From positions 152,606 through 216,605 of the forward strand of contig JBBSDP010000002.1 in assembly GCA_038240605.1 (NCBI GenBank): a DNA stretch of 64,000 bases. Direction: 5' to 3'. Source of the stretch: JBBSDP01 sp038240605 (lineage in GTDB: Bacteria > Planctomycetota > Phycisphaerae > Tepidisphaerales > Tepidisphaeraceae). How positions within the stretch are numbered: position 1 is the first letter of the stretch; every line of letters begins with the position of its first letter. Below the pieces are notes generated by a model, which worked only from the letters and a program-made list of their open reading frames with translations, was not told the DNA's origin and ran no database searches. The translations under genes and the position numbers were made by a program. Below, one piece after another: positions 33,501 through 42,438 of this stretch.

Positions 33501-35948
33501 GACGATCGTGCCATCGGCTTCGCGCCTGACCACGGCGCGAGGCTTGTTCACATCGATGCCGGCTACCACCATCTCGTGCGGGTGCCATTCCAATCCGCTG
33601 ATGCGCAGGGCATCGAGTCCTGCCAGCTCGCGATCGGCATCGTCGAGGCGAACACCCTCGACCGCCATTGACGCACCCAGACCGTTTGCCAGGCGGGTAA
33701 CGGCGGCATGGGCATGTAGTTTCAAGGCGGCGTGATGGATCAACGGTTCGATGCCGGCGGCCTTAAGCATCCCGGCAATGGAATCCCCGCTCAATCCTTC
33801 GCCATGCACGTCGAGGTCCAGCGCCGGACCGCCGACGTACGGCGTAATGGTTCCCTCGGCGGAGAGCCGATCTGCCAGGCCCGGCGCGGAGAGCCACGCC
33901 GTCAATTTCGCAGGCGGCGTATTGCTCGTCGTGGAATTGGGATCGATCACCAGGCCGCTCAGCTCGACCTGCGCATCGTTCAGCTTGAGCGAGACCGGCG
34001 GCTTGGCGGCCTGGTCATCAAACAAGAGTCCGATCTTTTTCCAGGAAAATCGATCGATCTCCAACCGCGGAAATTGCGCAGGCGCCGCGGCTTCGGGCTG
34101 AGTTGTCGCGGTTGAAATCGCGGTTGATTCGCTGACCGGCGTGTCATTCTTCACGGTCGGCGCGGGCGTGGGGCGCGTACGGAATCCAAGGAGCGAGAGG
34201 TTCCCCTGCGGATCGCGCCGCGCCGCGAAACGCGGCCCGGTGATTTCCATTGCACCAATCTTCAGCAGTCGCTTCGCCGGATCGATTGCCAAATTGGCGA
34301 CGTGAACACCGTCGAGAGCGAACAGTTCAGTCGTCGCATCGCGAAGCGTGACGCGATCGAGCCTGGCATCGCTGAGGCCAATTCCGGGGCCAGGCGATAG
34401 AACGACTTTCGCGTCACAGGCGATCTCGCCATGTTCCAGCAGGGAGTCGACCCCCATCGCTTCCAGGTAAGGACGAATGGCAACCAGATTGATCCCACCC
34501 ACGCGCAGCTTCATCTCCGCGGTCCGATCCTCGGCGCCAGACCCGAACGCGCCATCAAGCGTGATCAGGCCGGCCAGCCCGGGCGCGCGGATGCGGGCCT
34601 TGATCGAACCAGGACGGACGACGCCTGAAGGTTCGGACGTGCTTCCAGAGGCGTCGATCTCATCAACCAGCAGCGCAAGCTGCGTTGGCGGCGAAACGCC
34701 GTGATCGGAAAAGAGGGCATCGACATGGTGGATCGACAGCGACCCCAGACTCACACCAAACGGAGTGGACGACGGCTGCGTCGAAGATGCCGCGACGCTC
34801 ACTGCATGTTCAGGCCGACGTTCCGCTGCCGGGGCAGTGGATGGCTTGTATCCAAAACCTGCAATTTGCAGACCGCCATCCGGCCCGCGTTCTGCTTTGC
34901 AACGAACGCCGTCGATTGAAATGCGGCGCAGGTTCGCTGCAAGCCCATCGACTGAATCGACGTCGAGCGCAAGCTGGTGCAGGTTGAAGAAATTGTTCCC
35001 GTCCGCGATGGCGCTCAAGTCATCGAGCACCAGGCGTCCGGCCAGCGCGCCGGCCCGCGTGGCTGGTGTAACGTGCAGCATCGCGGCCATGCGCATCGAC
35101 ACCGCGTCAGCCGAAGCCTGGAACCCAAGGGGACGCAGATACCCTTCAAGCGGACGAGGATGCAGGCCATTTACGGACACGCGTATTTTGGCATCGAGCG
35201 CATTGGACTGCACCCGCCCTTCCGCCTCGATCCGCAGGCTGTCGAGCACTGGGTCGGAGGTGAGGTCCATGGTCAGCCGAGTCGGACGATCGGTGGCGCC
35301 CAGGTCCGTGAGCCGCATGTTCATCTCGAGCTGCGTGTCGAGCGCCGGCTTCAGTCCCGGATCGCGCAGGTGAACGCGGACCTGCTGCAATCGAAAGATG
35401 TCGATCTTCAAGGGGGGACCCAGGTCGATCGGCTTGGTGGACGGGGTCGCTGTCGCTGGCGGAGGCGCCGAGAGGGACGCGGGAAGATGCTGGAGGATCG
35501 GAATGGTCCCGTCTGCCTTTCGCTCCAGCAGGAGGTCGATCCCCTCCGCCTCGGCGCGTCGGACTATCAACCGACCGCGTAACAGTGGAAGCGCGGCGAC
35601 GTCGGCGCGGCAGTAATCCGCGCGAAGCAACGGCTCGCCGCCGTCGCGCGGAGCGATCGTCAGGTTCCAGAGCCCGACGTCACCGTCGATGAGGTACATG
35701 TCGGTCCGCTCATAGGTACATGTAAGGTTGAAGCGAGCGGCGACCTTCTGAAGAACGGTCGGCAGGAGCAAGACGACCAGGATCCGGCCGATCATCACCA
35801 GCGCCAGGAGGATCAAACCCGTCCAGATCAATCGGCGTCGCCAGCGGCGCTTGCGCGGCGCAGGTTTGGCGGCGGACTGATCTCCCGGAGCTTTCGAAGC
35901 GGGATCAGCCTGCGGCGTTCCGCCAGCGGCGATTGGGGAATCGCTCAT
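30555..35948 (-). CDS. Giant DUF748/AsmA-like envelope protein
   Basis: 1797 aa. A proline-rich cytosolic N-terminus (about 40 residues) leads to one membrane helix (LIWTGLILLALVMIGRILVVLL). A very long periplasmic body follows, with repeated beta-rich units that recur as VxI(A)GIxxxxPxAxxRRxxxGT (for example MVVAGIDVNKPRAVVRREAD and VAIDEVAFTGFEADLRKAKD). Linkers rich in Pro/Ala separate them. The C-terminal part (LDASTDLRFPGDGSIQTRS, then DALDRLYELLR) matches DUF748. AsmA-like repeat proteins form hydrophobic grooves that move lipids between membranes. Its ATG overlaps the stop of the upstream lipoprotein gene (ATGA), implying a partnership. Confidence 0.82.
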   Translation of the reverse strand: MSDSPIAAGGTPQADPASKAPGDQSAAKPAPRKRRWRRRLIWTGLILLALVMIGRILVVLLLPTVLQKVAARFNLTCTYERTDMYLIDGDVGLWNLTIAPRDGGEPLLRADYCRADVAALPLLRGRLIVRRAEAEGIDLLLERKADGTIPILQHLPASLSAPPPATATPSTKPIDLGPPLKIDIFRLQQVRVHLRDPGLKPALDTQLEMNMRLTDLGATDRPTRLTMDLTSDPVLDSLRIEAEGRVQSNALDAKIRVSVNGLHPRPLEGYLRPLGFQASADAVSMRMAAMLHVTPATRAGALAGRLVLDDLSAIADGNNFFNLHQLALDVDSVDGLAANLRRISIDGVRCKAERGPDGGLQIAGFGYKPSTAPAAERRPEHAVSVAASSTQPSSTPFGVSLGSLSIHHVDALFSDHGVSPPTQLALLVDEIDASGSTSEPSGVVRPGSIKARIRAPGLAGLITLDGAFGSGAEDRTAEMKLRVGGINLVAIRPYLEAMGVDSLLEHGEIACDAKVVLSPGPGIGLSDARLDRVTLRDATTELFALDGVHVANLAIDPAKRLLKIGAMEITGPRFAARRDPQGNLSLLGFRTRPTPAPTVKNDTPVSESTAISTATTQPEAAAPAQFPRLEIDRFSWKKIGLLFDDQAAKPPVSLKLNDAQVELSGLVIDPNSTTSNTPPAKLTAWLSAPGLADRLSAEGTITPYVGGPALDLDVHGEGLSGDSIAGMLKAAGIEPLIHHAALKLHAHAAVTRLANGLGASMAVEGVRLDDADRELAGLDALRISGLEWHPHEMVVAGIDVNKPRAVVRREADGTIVVAGIHLVPVPAPPQSGISVGQIVADPLAGLLRALSLNATFPATIRQINVTGASVAFSDKATRQPMSTVAHADLNLSNLVLGRAAPPAKMDVHLSAEECVDQVAITGSLSASPVAPSLHVAVNADGIRPDRIGNYLPPGIRLALEDGRLNTTVDVDIVRAAGGGEKGSFALGATELRDGAKGEPVFKFDRAAINLARLDSPHRVVAIDEVAFTGFEADLRKAKDGTLFAGGLAIAPTAPGTSATKPTAPAAPPLEAPTSRLSAAPVAVAAAGAPTTLPSAAQVLQRLPLVTLDRLNVELSRVRYLDESRRGSASLVLSRVTVRNSKRIELLGDDPDSRPPVAVRVTGAVDPIVGAFLVDARLTPFASRPTLSVDLTASAIRGTGLTDWLPEMKEQLDGADLSEGRFHAHLEAQAKLQPARPVGFDLSKPIEAEFVLNQVEFREKADGPVLAGVEEVRADGIRYTPSDGNLLLHSVEITKPQGRAFRDKDGLHVAGMVLKLPPELMTFGVPDTQPAKPHPAVASPPPPPAAPAIAPVASVRPAHEIRIDKLTISGADIRFEDRVMDPPLDVPVQGLDFEARDVSNLATFEDRPFRFSLLANSGKVALPSRNASSGTEQRELFAQVASSGALSLYPATKGWAKSSLNAVDLSGFRGVAHALGVTLNAGNLDASTDLRFPGDGSIQTRSKFVLTDLSVDEPPDGPIQRALKLPIPLDGAIKVMQDPDGGITIPISAPVEKGKVESVGGQMVGAVASVVITAIASAPVKGVNALAGIVGLDVGKGKDKLEPIMLPFAAGDAVLSTDDTRALAVLLKKLRDDKSLEVTLTHVLNEGDVSRAAVRANPSPDTCLLLATQLRTHKAELVATRTTVAGEARGELAAWSGSTPAPSAQRLRQIDRELAQTEDALDRLYELLRPGADRQTPRRTRAACLEMGSQRLDAVRDAIHRGAIPGIDQRIHIIHPTFAPTPDQDGGHVVVVLTKKRG

Positions 35949-37432
35949 GAGCCACCTCCCGGCTGCACGGGCCGGGCCGGCGCGGCCAATGCCTTTTCCA
36001 GCGCGGCCCGGCGGATCTTGGACGAGGCCAATGGGTCATATCCGCCGGGCGAGCGGCCGCGTTCCTTCAGCCAGTCGAACGCTCGAACGCGGGATGCCGG
36101 CGAATTGTCTTCGAGGAAAATGTAATTCTGCGCCACAAGCCGGGAATCCAGATCCGCGGTGGATGTCGCGCCGCGCAGCACCTCGGAGAGTGCGTCCGGG
36201 TGGCGCCCTGCCTCACCGGCACGCAGGGTGAGCACTGCCGCCAATTCCGGCGCGAGCTTTCCCGCCGCGAGTTGATCGTTCATCGCATCAAAGGCCGCGA
36301 CCTCCATCGCGAAGCCGAGCGACTCCTTATTCAGGGACGTTCCCGAACCTGCCTTAGCGCGAACCGCCTTCGAGAGGCGGACAAGGGTGGCCTCGTCGGC
36401 GACGAGCGTCAGGTCTTCGCAAACGTGCGCGCCGGTCTGGACCGCAACGAACACCAGCGCGGGGCGGGATGATCCCGGGCGGTCGAGGGAGCGCAGGGCG
36501 GCATGAAGACCGGCTAGCTCGCCATCGCTGGCCGCGAGCGGTTGCGTTTGTGGAGCGGATCGATTGACGGTGCGAAGCGTGTCGGTCACCACCAGCTCGT
36601 GAAAGGGATCATGCGAGCCCGGACTGACCTCGATAACCGCAACCAGCGTCCTGCCGTCCAGTCGAAACGGAAGAACGACGGCCGACCGATCCGTCCCCTG
36701 CCCCAACGGACGATTCAGAATTGCCGTCTCCTGCTGAAAGACGAACTGATCGCGATCACCTTGCGATGTCTCGCGCGCACCACCCGTGTTTGCGTCGGTC
36801 GCTTCATCGTGTTCGCTCGACCTTGCTCCGTTATCAGGCACGTCCTGGATGACGAGGCCGACCTCCAACTGCTCCGCACCGCCGGCAGGCGACGCGACGC
36901 GCCACAGATCAATCGCGGCGAATCGGCGATGGGGGACATCGGCGCTCGACGGGTCGGTTACGCGAAAGCTCAACGTGATCCCCATCGGCAGCGCGCCGCT
37001 CAGGCGAGTGGCCGGCGTTGCAGCACCGTACTTCCCACTGGTGAGGCTCGCGAGGAACGAGGTCGCATCGTCGATGGACCCGGCCCGGGCCGTCCGTGTC
37101 AGCTCCCCAGACGTGAGGACCGGCCGGCCGCCCCGACTTGCCATGACCAGCGTCGCGCTCGTCCCCACCGCTTGCAGTTGGTCCATCGGGGGCTTGGAGA
37201 CCGCGACGAACGTCACGGCAACATCCAACGCTGACGCCGCATCAGCGTTACTCGGCTTGGTTGTGATCGGCCCGGATAACGGCGTGCCTGGAAACGCCCG
37301 GACTTCCAAAGCTGATTGAGGCAATGCGGGAACCGGCGCGGGGCGGCGAGCGGAAACGCACCCGGGCAGAGCGACCAGGCTCGCGCAGGCTCCTATTGCA
37401 TGGAGTGTGGGTATGATCGGGCTCAACTTCAC
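35945..37432 (-). CDS. Predicted lipoprotein coupled to the DUF748 gene
   Basis: 495 aa. The N-terminus KLSPIIPTLHAIGACASLVALPGC has a lipobox (ALPGC). The mature protein has no family I recognise. It alternates a beta-rich domain (ALDVAVTFVAVSKPPMDQLQ, GITLSFRVTDPSS, LEVGLVIQDVPDNG, VVLPFRLDGRTLVAVIEV) with a helical C-terminal half (AMEVAAFDAMNDQLAAGKLA, SRVRAFDWLKERG). The GTG at 37432 is chosen because it opens the signal peptide; an ATG-like start at 37477 would put a charged stretch ahead of it. It is translationally coupled to the giant AsmA-like gene by a four-base overlap, suggesting an envelope complex. Confidence 0.75.
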   Translation of the reverse strand: MKLSPIIPTLHAIGACASLVALPGCVSARRPAPVPALPQSALEVRAFPGTPLSGPITTKPSNADAASALDVAVTFVAVSKPPMDQLQAVGTSATLVMASRGGRPVLTSGELTRTARAGSIDDATSFLASLTSGKYGAATPATRLSGALPMGITLSFRVTDPSSADVPHRRFAAIDLWRVASPAGGAEQLEVGLVIQDVPDNGARSSEHDEATDANTGGARETSQGDRDQFVFQQETAILNRPLGQGTDRSAVVLPFRLDGRTLVAVIEVSPGSHDPFHELVVTDTLRTVNRSAPQTQPLAASDGELAGLHAALRSLDRPGSSRPALVFVAVQTGAHVCEDLTLVADEATLVRLSKAVRAKAGSGTSLNKESLGFAMEVAAFDAMNDQLAAGKLAPELAAVLTLRAGEAGRHPDALSEVLRGATSTADLDSRLVAQNYIFLEDNSPASRVRAFDWLKERGRSPGGYDPLASSKIRRAALEKALAAPARPVQPGGGS

Positions 37433-37734
37433 GGAGGGTGTTCCTCGAAGCCGTCCCTCTCCTGCCGCTTCCAACATCAGCGATCATAATTGGCTGGGTT
37501 GCCAGATCAAGCATATTGTCGACACCAATTTTGAATGGACCGGTGAATGCAAGTCGTTTTGAAATATGAGGATCAGTTCGTTAATCGTTCCTTGATCGCC
37601 AGCGTACTCGGCGCGTCTGGCGGGCTGGCGACAACAGCCTATAATCCGCCGCCACTACTGAATTTGGCGACGCGAAGGCATTGATGTGACCATCACGTCT
37701 GGCGTTGCGGTGGGGTGGATCGAAAGGAGTCGCG
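37433..37734. other. Divergent intergenic region with a -10-like box
   Basis: About 300 bases between leftward and rightward operons. A perfect TATAAT (37640-37645) on the plus strand lies about 90 bases before the first M16 gene, but no good -35 precedes it. A+T content is locally raised at 37500-37590. Nothing else is seen. Confidence 0.4.
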
Positions 37735-38979
37735 TTGGCCGAGCGTTATTTCCAGCACACGTTTCCCAACGGCCTGACGCTGCTGGGCGAAGAGATGCCG
37801 GCCATGCAGTCGGCCGCCATGACATTCCTGGTGCCGGCGGGGTCGGCAACGGACCCGGTGGATCGCTGCGGATCGGCAACCGTCTTATCTGACCTGGTCC
37901 TGCGCGGCGCCGGCGATCGCGATAGCCGGCAGCTCACCGACTACCTCGACAGCCTTGGACTCCAGCGATCCAGCAGCGTGGGGGTGCACCACACGCGCTT
38001 CGGTTGTGCCGCGGTCGCGGGCAAGGTCATGGAGAGCCTGGCCGCTTACGCCGACATTGTTCGACGCGCTCAATTGCCCGAATCCGGCTTTACAGCCGCG
38101 CGCGACCTGACGCTTCAAGCACTGGCGGGGATCGAGGACGAGCCGCGTCAGAAACTTCTCATCAAACTCCGCGAGTGGCACCTCCCTTCTCCATATGGCC
38201 GCAATTCGATGGGCCGTGAGGAAGACCTCCAGAAGCTCACGCTCGACCTGTGCCAGGTGGACTACCGGCGGCGATACCACGCGGACGGCGCAATTCTCGC
38301 CATCGCTGGGAAGATCGATTTCCCGCGCTTGCGCGACGCCATCGAAAAGCACTTTGGCGACTGGGACGCCGGGCCCCCGGTTGAGATCCAGTTGATGCCG
38401 CCGCCCGGGCAGGTCCATCACGAGGATCAGAAGAGCGAACAGACGCACATTGGCATCGCGTTCCCGTCCGTCCCGGAAACGGATCCGGATTACTACACGG
38501 TGCGGATGGCAGTCGAGGTGCTGAGCGGCGGCATGAGCGGCCGGCTCTTCACGGAAATCCGCGAGAAGCGGGCCCTCTGCTATTCGGTCTGGGCCGGTTA
38601 CAGCAGCCTGAAAGGACAGGGAAGCATCCTCGGCTACGCCGGCACGAGCAACGAACGCGCCCAGGCGACGCTCGACTGCCTGGTCGCGGAATTTCACCGG
38701 CTGCGCAAGGGCGTCGAGCCGGCCGAGCTGGAGCGAGCGAAGATCGGACTGAAGGCGGGGACGATCATGCAGGGTGAATCGACCAGCGCCCGCGCCGGCG
38801 CCATCGCCCACGATTACTTCATGCGCGGTCGCATTCGTCCCCTCGAGGAGATCAAGGCGGCAATCGACGGCGTCACCGTCGAGAAAGTCAACGCGTACCT
38901 GAAGAACAACGAACCGGGACAGTTCACCCTCGTCACGGTCGGGCCCAAGTCGTTGAACGTGCCGAGCACATATCAATGA
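37735..38979 (+). CDS. M16 peptidase family, non-catalytic partner subunit
   Basis: 414 aa with the two-lobe M16B fold but no zinc site. Where the partner has HFLEH, this protein has TVLSD, so all three zinc/catalytic residues are replaced. It keeps the C-terminal substrate-binding segment with Arg and Tyr (IREKRALCYSVWAGYSS). Both features are typical of the inactive subunit of heterodimeric M16B pairs such as mitochondrial processing peptidase alpha. The start is a TTG at 37735, preceded by AAAGGAG five bases upstream; a start at 37705 would ignore this site. The catalytic partner follows after 55 bases. Confidence 0.88.
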   Translation: MAERYFQHTFPNGLTLLGEEMPAMQSAAMTFLVPAGSATDPVDRCGSATVLSDLVLRGAGDRDSRQLTDYLDSLGLQRSSSVGVHHTRFGCAAVAGKVMESLAAYADIVRRAQLPESGFTAARDLTLQALAGIEDEPRQKLLIKLREWHLPSPYGRNSMGREEDLQKLTLDLCQVDYRRRYHADGAILAIAGKIDFPRLRDAIEKHFGDWDAGPPVEIQLMPPPGQVHHEDQKSEQTHIGIAFPSVPETDPDYYTVRMAVEVLSGGMSGRLFTEIREKRALCYSVWAGYSSLKGQGSILGYAGTSNERAQATLDCLVAEFHRLRKGVEPAELERAKIGLKAGTIMQGESTSARAGAIAHDYFMRGRIRPLEEIKAAIDGVTVEKVNAYLKNNEPGQFTLVTVGPKSLNVPSTYQ

Positions 38980-39034
38980 CGGCCTGAAGCGGCGCGTCGC
39001 TCGGCTCAATCGACATCGGAGAACGACATCCACC

Positions 39035-40273
39035 ATGGCACTCACGTTTCACCACAAGCAGCTTCCCAACGGACTGGACATCGTCGCCGAGCGCAACCCG
39101 GATTCGCATTCGGTGGCACTGGGATTGTTCGTCAAGACGGGCTCCCGGGACGAATCGCCGAACGTGAACGGCGTCTCGCACTTCCTCGAGCACATGATGT
39201 TCAAGGGCTCCAGCAAGTACACGTGGGAGGACGTGAACCGGATCTTCGATGAGATGGGCGCGAAGTACAACGCCTTCACTTCGCAGGAGCTGACCGCGTA
39301 TTACGCCAACGTCCTCCCGGAATTCACCGAGAAGGCGGTCGAGCACCTCTCCCACCTGTTGCGGCCGGCGATCCGCGTCGAGGATTTCACCACGGAGAAG
39401 AAAGTGATCCTGGAAGAGATCGCCATGTACCTTGATGACCCGGGCCACCGCCTGTACGAACGCCTGATGGAATCGCACTTCGGCAACCATCCGCTGGCGA
39501 TGAGCATCCTCGGATCGCCGGAATCGATTCGGAAGCTTCAGCGCGACGAGATGGCCGAGTATTTTCAGAGCCGTTATGGGCCGGGGAACATGGTCTTCTC
39601 GGCGACCGGCGACTTCGCGTTCGAGGACATCGTGAAGCTGGCGGAACGTTACTGCGGCGCGTGGCCACACGTCGACGCGCCGCGCCACCAGCCCGAACCG
39701 CTGTATCGTCCACAACGGCTCTCGATGACCGATGCCAAGCTCAACCGCCAATACACGATGGCGATGACGCCCGGGCCCACCGCGCAGGACGAACGGCGGT
39801 TTGCCGCACGCGTGCTCGCCGATGTCATCGGCGACAGCGAGGGAAGCCGTTTCTATTGGGCGCTGGTCGACAACGCGATCGCGGAAGATGCTGACTTCGG
39901 CTTCTACCCGCACGACGGGTGCGGCAGCTTTTACGCCGCCCTCACCACCGCCCCCGAGCGTTCGGCTGAAGCTTTGGAGATCGCGCTGGCCGAGCTGAAG
40001 AAGGTGAAAGACGACGTAAAGGACGACGAGGTCGACCGCGCCAAGAACAAGATGGCCAGCAGCCTGGTGCTTCAGGGAGAGATCCCGCTCGGCCGGATGC
40101 GGTCGATCGGCAGCCAGTGGATCTATAACAAGGAATACCGCTCGCTGGAGCAGGACATGGCGGCGCTCCGGGCCGTCAACACTGCCGCCCTTCGCCAGCT
40201 GATCGACGAGTTCCCCTTCGACCCGATGACGATCGTCAGTCTCGGCCCGGGTCCAGAGTCCAAAGAGACGTGA
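39035..40273 (+). CDS. M16 zinc peptidase, catalytic subunit
   Basis: 412 aa. The inverted zinc motif is GVSHFLEHMMFKGSSKYTW (HxxEH), with the third ligand glutamate about 77 residues on in TTEKKVILEEIAMYLDDPG. The N-terminal LPNGLDIVAERNPDSHSVAL and the mid-protein MAEYFQSRYGPGNMVFSATG are standard for M16B. The C-terminal lobe lacks the Arg/Tyr substrate pair that the partner carries, so the two subunits complement each other. No signal peptide, so cytoplasmic. Together they probably degrade peptides or process a specific precursor; the substrate is unknown. Confidence 0.92.
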   Translation: MALTFHHKQLPNGLDIVAERNPDSHSVALGLFVKTGSRDESPNVNGVSHFLEHMMFKGSSKYTWEDVNRIFDEMGAKYNAFTSQELTAYYANVLPEFTEKAVEHLSHLLRPAIRVEDFTTEKKVILEEIAMYLDDPGHRLYERLMESHFGNHPLAMSILGSPESIRKLQRDEMAEYFQSRYGPGNMVFSATGDFAFEDIVKLAERYCGAWPHVDAPRHQPEPLYRPQRLSMTDAKLNRQYTMAMTPGPTAQDERRFAARVLADVIGDSEGSRFYWALVDNAIAEDADFGFYPHDGCGSFYAALTTAPERSAEALEIALAELKKVKDDVKDDEVDRAKNKMASSLVLQGEIPLGRMRSIGSQWIYNKEYRSLEQDMAALRAVNTAALRQLIDEFPFDPMTIVSLGPGPESKET

Positions 40274-40302
40274 CCGCGGCCCAGCGCGGCTGCGTGCGGT
40301 GC

Positions 40303-42279
40303 TTAATCCGCCCGCTCGAGAATGATCGACTTCATGAGCGGCTTGGAGCCGCAATGGATGTCGTATGCTTCATCGGACGTCGATGAGACGTGCACGTCCG
40401 TATGCTTCTGCCCCATCTCGTCCCAGACATACGTGATCTTCACCGGCGCGGTGCCCCGCCGCGGCTCCTGATAATCAGCGTCGATGCGAAGATCCATGAG
40501 CGTCGTCGTATTCCGCTCGACGCCGCTGAAGCGGACTTTCGCCGACCGGGCGCCGGTCGGCACATCGGTCAAGACGAAGTACCTGCTGGAGCCAATACCG
40601 GTCGGACCTTCCAGGGCGCCGATCGATGTCCACCGTTTGCCGCCATCGAATGACGTCTCGATCTTCCACCCGTCGCGTGCGTCGCGGGCACGGTAGTGGG
40701 CGCCGACGCGCAGGCGCGTGATATCGCCGGGGGTCTGGATCGGGAAAGTGATGTCACCCGCGCCGTTTTGAACGCGCAGGTTCGGGTCGGCGATGTTGCG
40801 AAGGTCGGGGTGGAAGTCGGTGTAATAGGCGTTCTTCCCCTTCCACTCCGGCTGGGTCGCGGGATTGATGGTGATCGTCCCTTCCTCTGCGCCCTCGGAG
40901 AACTTGATGTGATTCGATCCCTGCGCCAGCGCCGGCAGCGGGCGCTGGGAATGCTGGATGTCATGTGAGACGCGCAGGGCATCCAGCCCCGTCCCCTTCC
41001 CCTCGAGCGTGAGGCGAAGCCGGTAATCGTAACGCCGATAGACCAACGTCTTGAGGTCAATGTGCTGAGCGCCGCTGACAGTGATGCGCGTGAGCGGCTT
41101 CCAATCCAGTCCGTTGTTGTCGGAAAGCTCGATCACGATTGCCCCCCCATCGCCGACGACTGCTTTGGCGTCGAGCGCGCCGCTCAGGTAGACGTAACTG
41201 GACGGCATGCGGAATGAGAAGTGACCGGCCTTCGACGTATCCTTCACGTGAACGGCAGGTCCGCCGGCGCTGTCTTCTCCAGAGGCGGAAAGGTTATCGA
41301 CCTCCAGCATTCCGCCGCGAAACGTCCCGCCGGCCAGGGGCACGTCATATTCGAGCGTTCCGTTCCCAACGCGTCCGGGCGCGATGTCGCCGAAACGGGG
41401 GGAATAGCGGAGGTCTTCATCGCCGATCGATTTGTTCAGCAGCCCCGGCCGCTCGCCCCCGCCCTCCTGATTGACGTGCAGGCCCTTGTTGAACCAGTTG
41501 CGTGTGAGCCGTTCGCCCTGGCGGAGCTGGACGTTCACTTCATAGCCGACGGCGGAGCCATACTCGTAGACGAAGTTTTTCGGTCCGCTGCCGAATTCCG
41601 TCATCGAGCTGTTCCAGCCATGCGTGGCGGCGGGCAGCCAGCCATTCTGGTCGTAGAACCTGCTTCCCGTCAGCACTGCCGGACCGCGTTTCCACCCTTC
41701 GCCCAGCATGAAGTGATACAGCTTGTCGTTGTCACCGCGGTAGCCGGGGTGGGCGCCATACCAATCCGTGATGGATCGGCTGATCTCCTCGACGCCCGCG
41801 ATCGATCCATCCGGACGGGGGAAATAGTTGATCAGTGACGCATCGAGCATGCACCAATGGCCGCCAACGTTCACCTCCGGCACACTGTGCCCGGTGATCG
41901 CCCAACCGCGCGACTCCAGCCCGATGTAGCGTGAGAGCGCCTCGATGTGCGCCGAGGCGCAGCAGCATTGGCCGTAGCCGTAGACGTTGAACGACTTGAT
42001 CGGGTCGTGGACGTCCGGCTCATTGGAAATGAACTCCCGCGGCGGGACATCCTGGTGGCGAAACATGACCGCGGATCGCCAGATGGCCAGAGCTTTTTCC
42101 TGGTCGGACATCCCCGGCTTGATGAACGCGCTCTTCCAAGCCTCCAGGCTGGAGACGTCCTCGACGTGATCCGACATGACCTTGATATGACTGACCACTC
42201 CGACGGGCTGCGCAGCCAGCGCAGAGGTCGTGAAGGATCCGAAGGCGATGGAAAGGGAAGTAAACGATCGAGTGGTCAT
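40303..42279 (-). CDS. Secreted transglutaminase-like protein
   Basis: 658 aa. A signal peptide (SFTSLSIAFGSFTTSALA) is followed by a transglutaminase/papain-like core: GYGQCCCASAHIEALSRYIG with candidate catalytic cysteine, WAITGHSVPEVNVGGHWCML with candidate histidine, and LDASLINYF with the aspartate. The rest (about 260-658) is beta-rich, with two sandwich-like regions (VYLSGALDAKAVVG, GDITRLRVGAHYRARDARDG, WKIETSFDGGKRW) that look like surface or carbohydrate-binding modules. Three consecutive cysteines at the active site are unusual. It converges on the M16 operon. Role unknown; a protease or cross-linker outside the cytoplasm is possible. Confidence 0.8.
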   Translation of the reverse strand: MTTRSFTSLSIAFGSFTTSALAAQPVGVVSHIKVMSDHVEDVSSLEAWKSAFIKPGMSDQEKALAIWRSAVMFRHQDVPPREFISNEPDVHDPIKSFNVYGYGQCCCASAHIEALSRYIGLESRGWAITGHSVPEVNVGGHWCMLDASLINYFPRPDGSIAGVEEISRSITDWYGAHPGYRGDNDKLYHFMLGEGWKRGPAVLTGSRFYDQNGWLPAATHGWNSSMTEFGSGPKNFVYEYGSAVGYEVNVQLRQGERLTRNWFNKGLHVNQEGGGERPGLLNKSIGDEDLRYSPRFGDIAPGRVGNGTLEYDVPLAGGTFRGGMLEVDNLSASGEDSAGGPAVHVKDTSKAGHFSFRMPSSYVYLSGALDAKAVVGDGGAIVIELSDNNGLDWKPLTRITVSGAQHIDLKTLVYRRYDYRLRLTLEGKGTGLDALRVSHDIQHSQRPLPALAQGSNHIKFSEGAEEGTITINPATQPEWKGKNAYYTDFHPDLRNIADPNLRVQNGAGDITFPIQTPGDITRLRVGAHYRARDARDGWKIETSFDGGKRWTSIGALEGPTGIGSSRYFVLTDVPTGARSAKVRFSGVERNTTTLMDLRIDADYQEPRRGTAPVKITYVWDEMGQKHTDVHVSSTSDEAYDIHCGSKPLMKSIILERAD

Positions 42280-42320
42280 TCTCGTCTCCTTACAATGCCC
42301 GTTGGCACCGGGCCCCGCCC

Positions 42321-42400
42321 TCTTAATCCTAATCTTAATCTTAATCCTAATCCCTCCTCGGTCGTGCGATTGGAGTCAGATTAAGATTAAGATTATGATC
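42321..42400. repeat. Hexanucleotide tandem repeats in inverted arrangement
   Basis: Several copies of the hexamer TTAATC/CTTAAT (42321-42351) face complementary copies (42379-42398). 42330-42346 and 42379-42395 are perfect 17-bp reverse complements separated by 32 bases. It lies between the ligase pseudogene and the transglutaminase gene and could form a long hairpin. It may terminate transcription or be a slippage-prone element. Confidence 0.7.
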
Positions 42401-42438
42401 CAGATGCGCCTTTCCAGAGCGCGAAGCGCGCTTCGCCG

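Noticed and set aside
42321..42400. Telomere-like repeat
   Set aside because: Only a few hexamers in inverted order inside the chromosome, between two ordinary genes; no sign of a replicon end.
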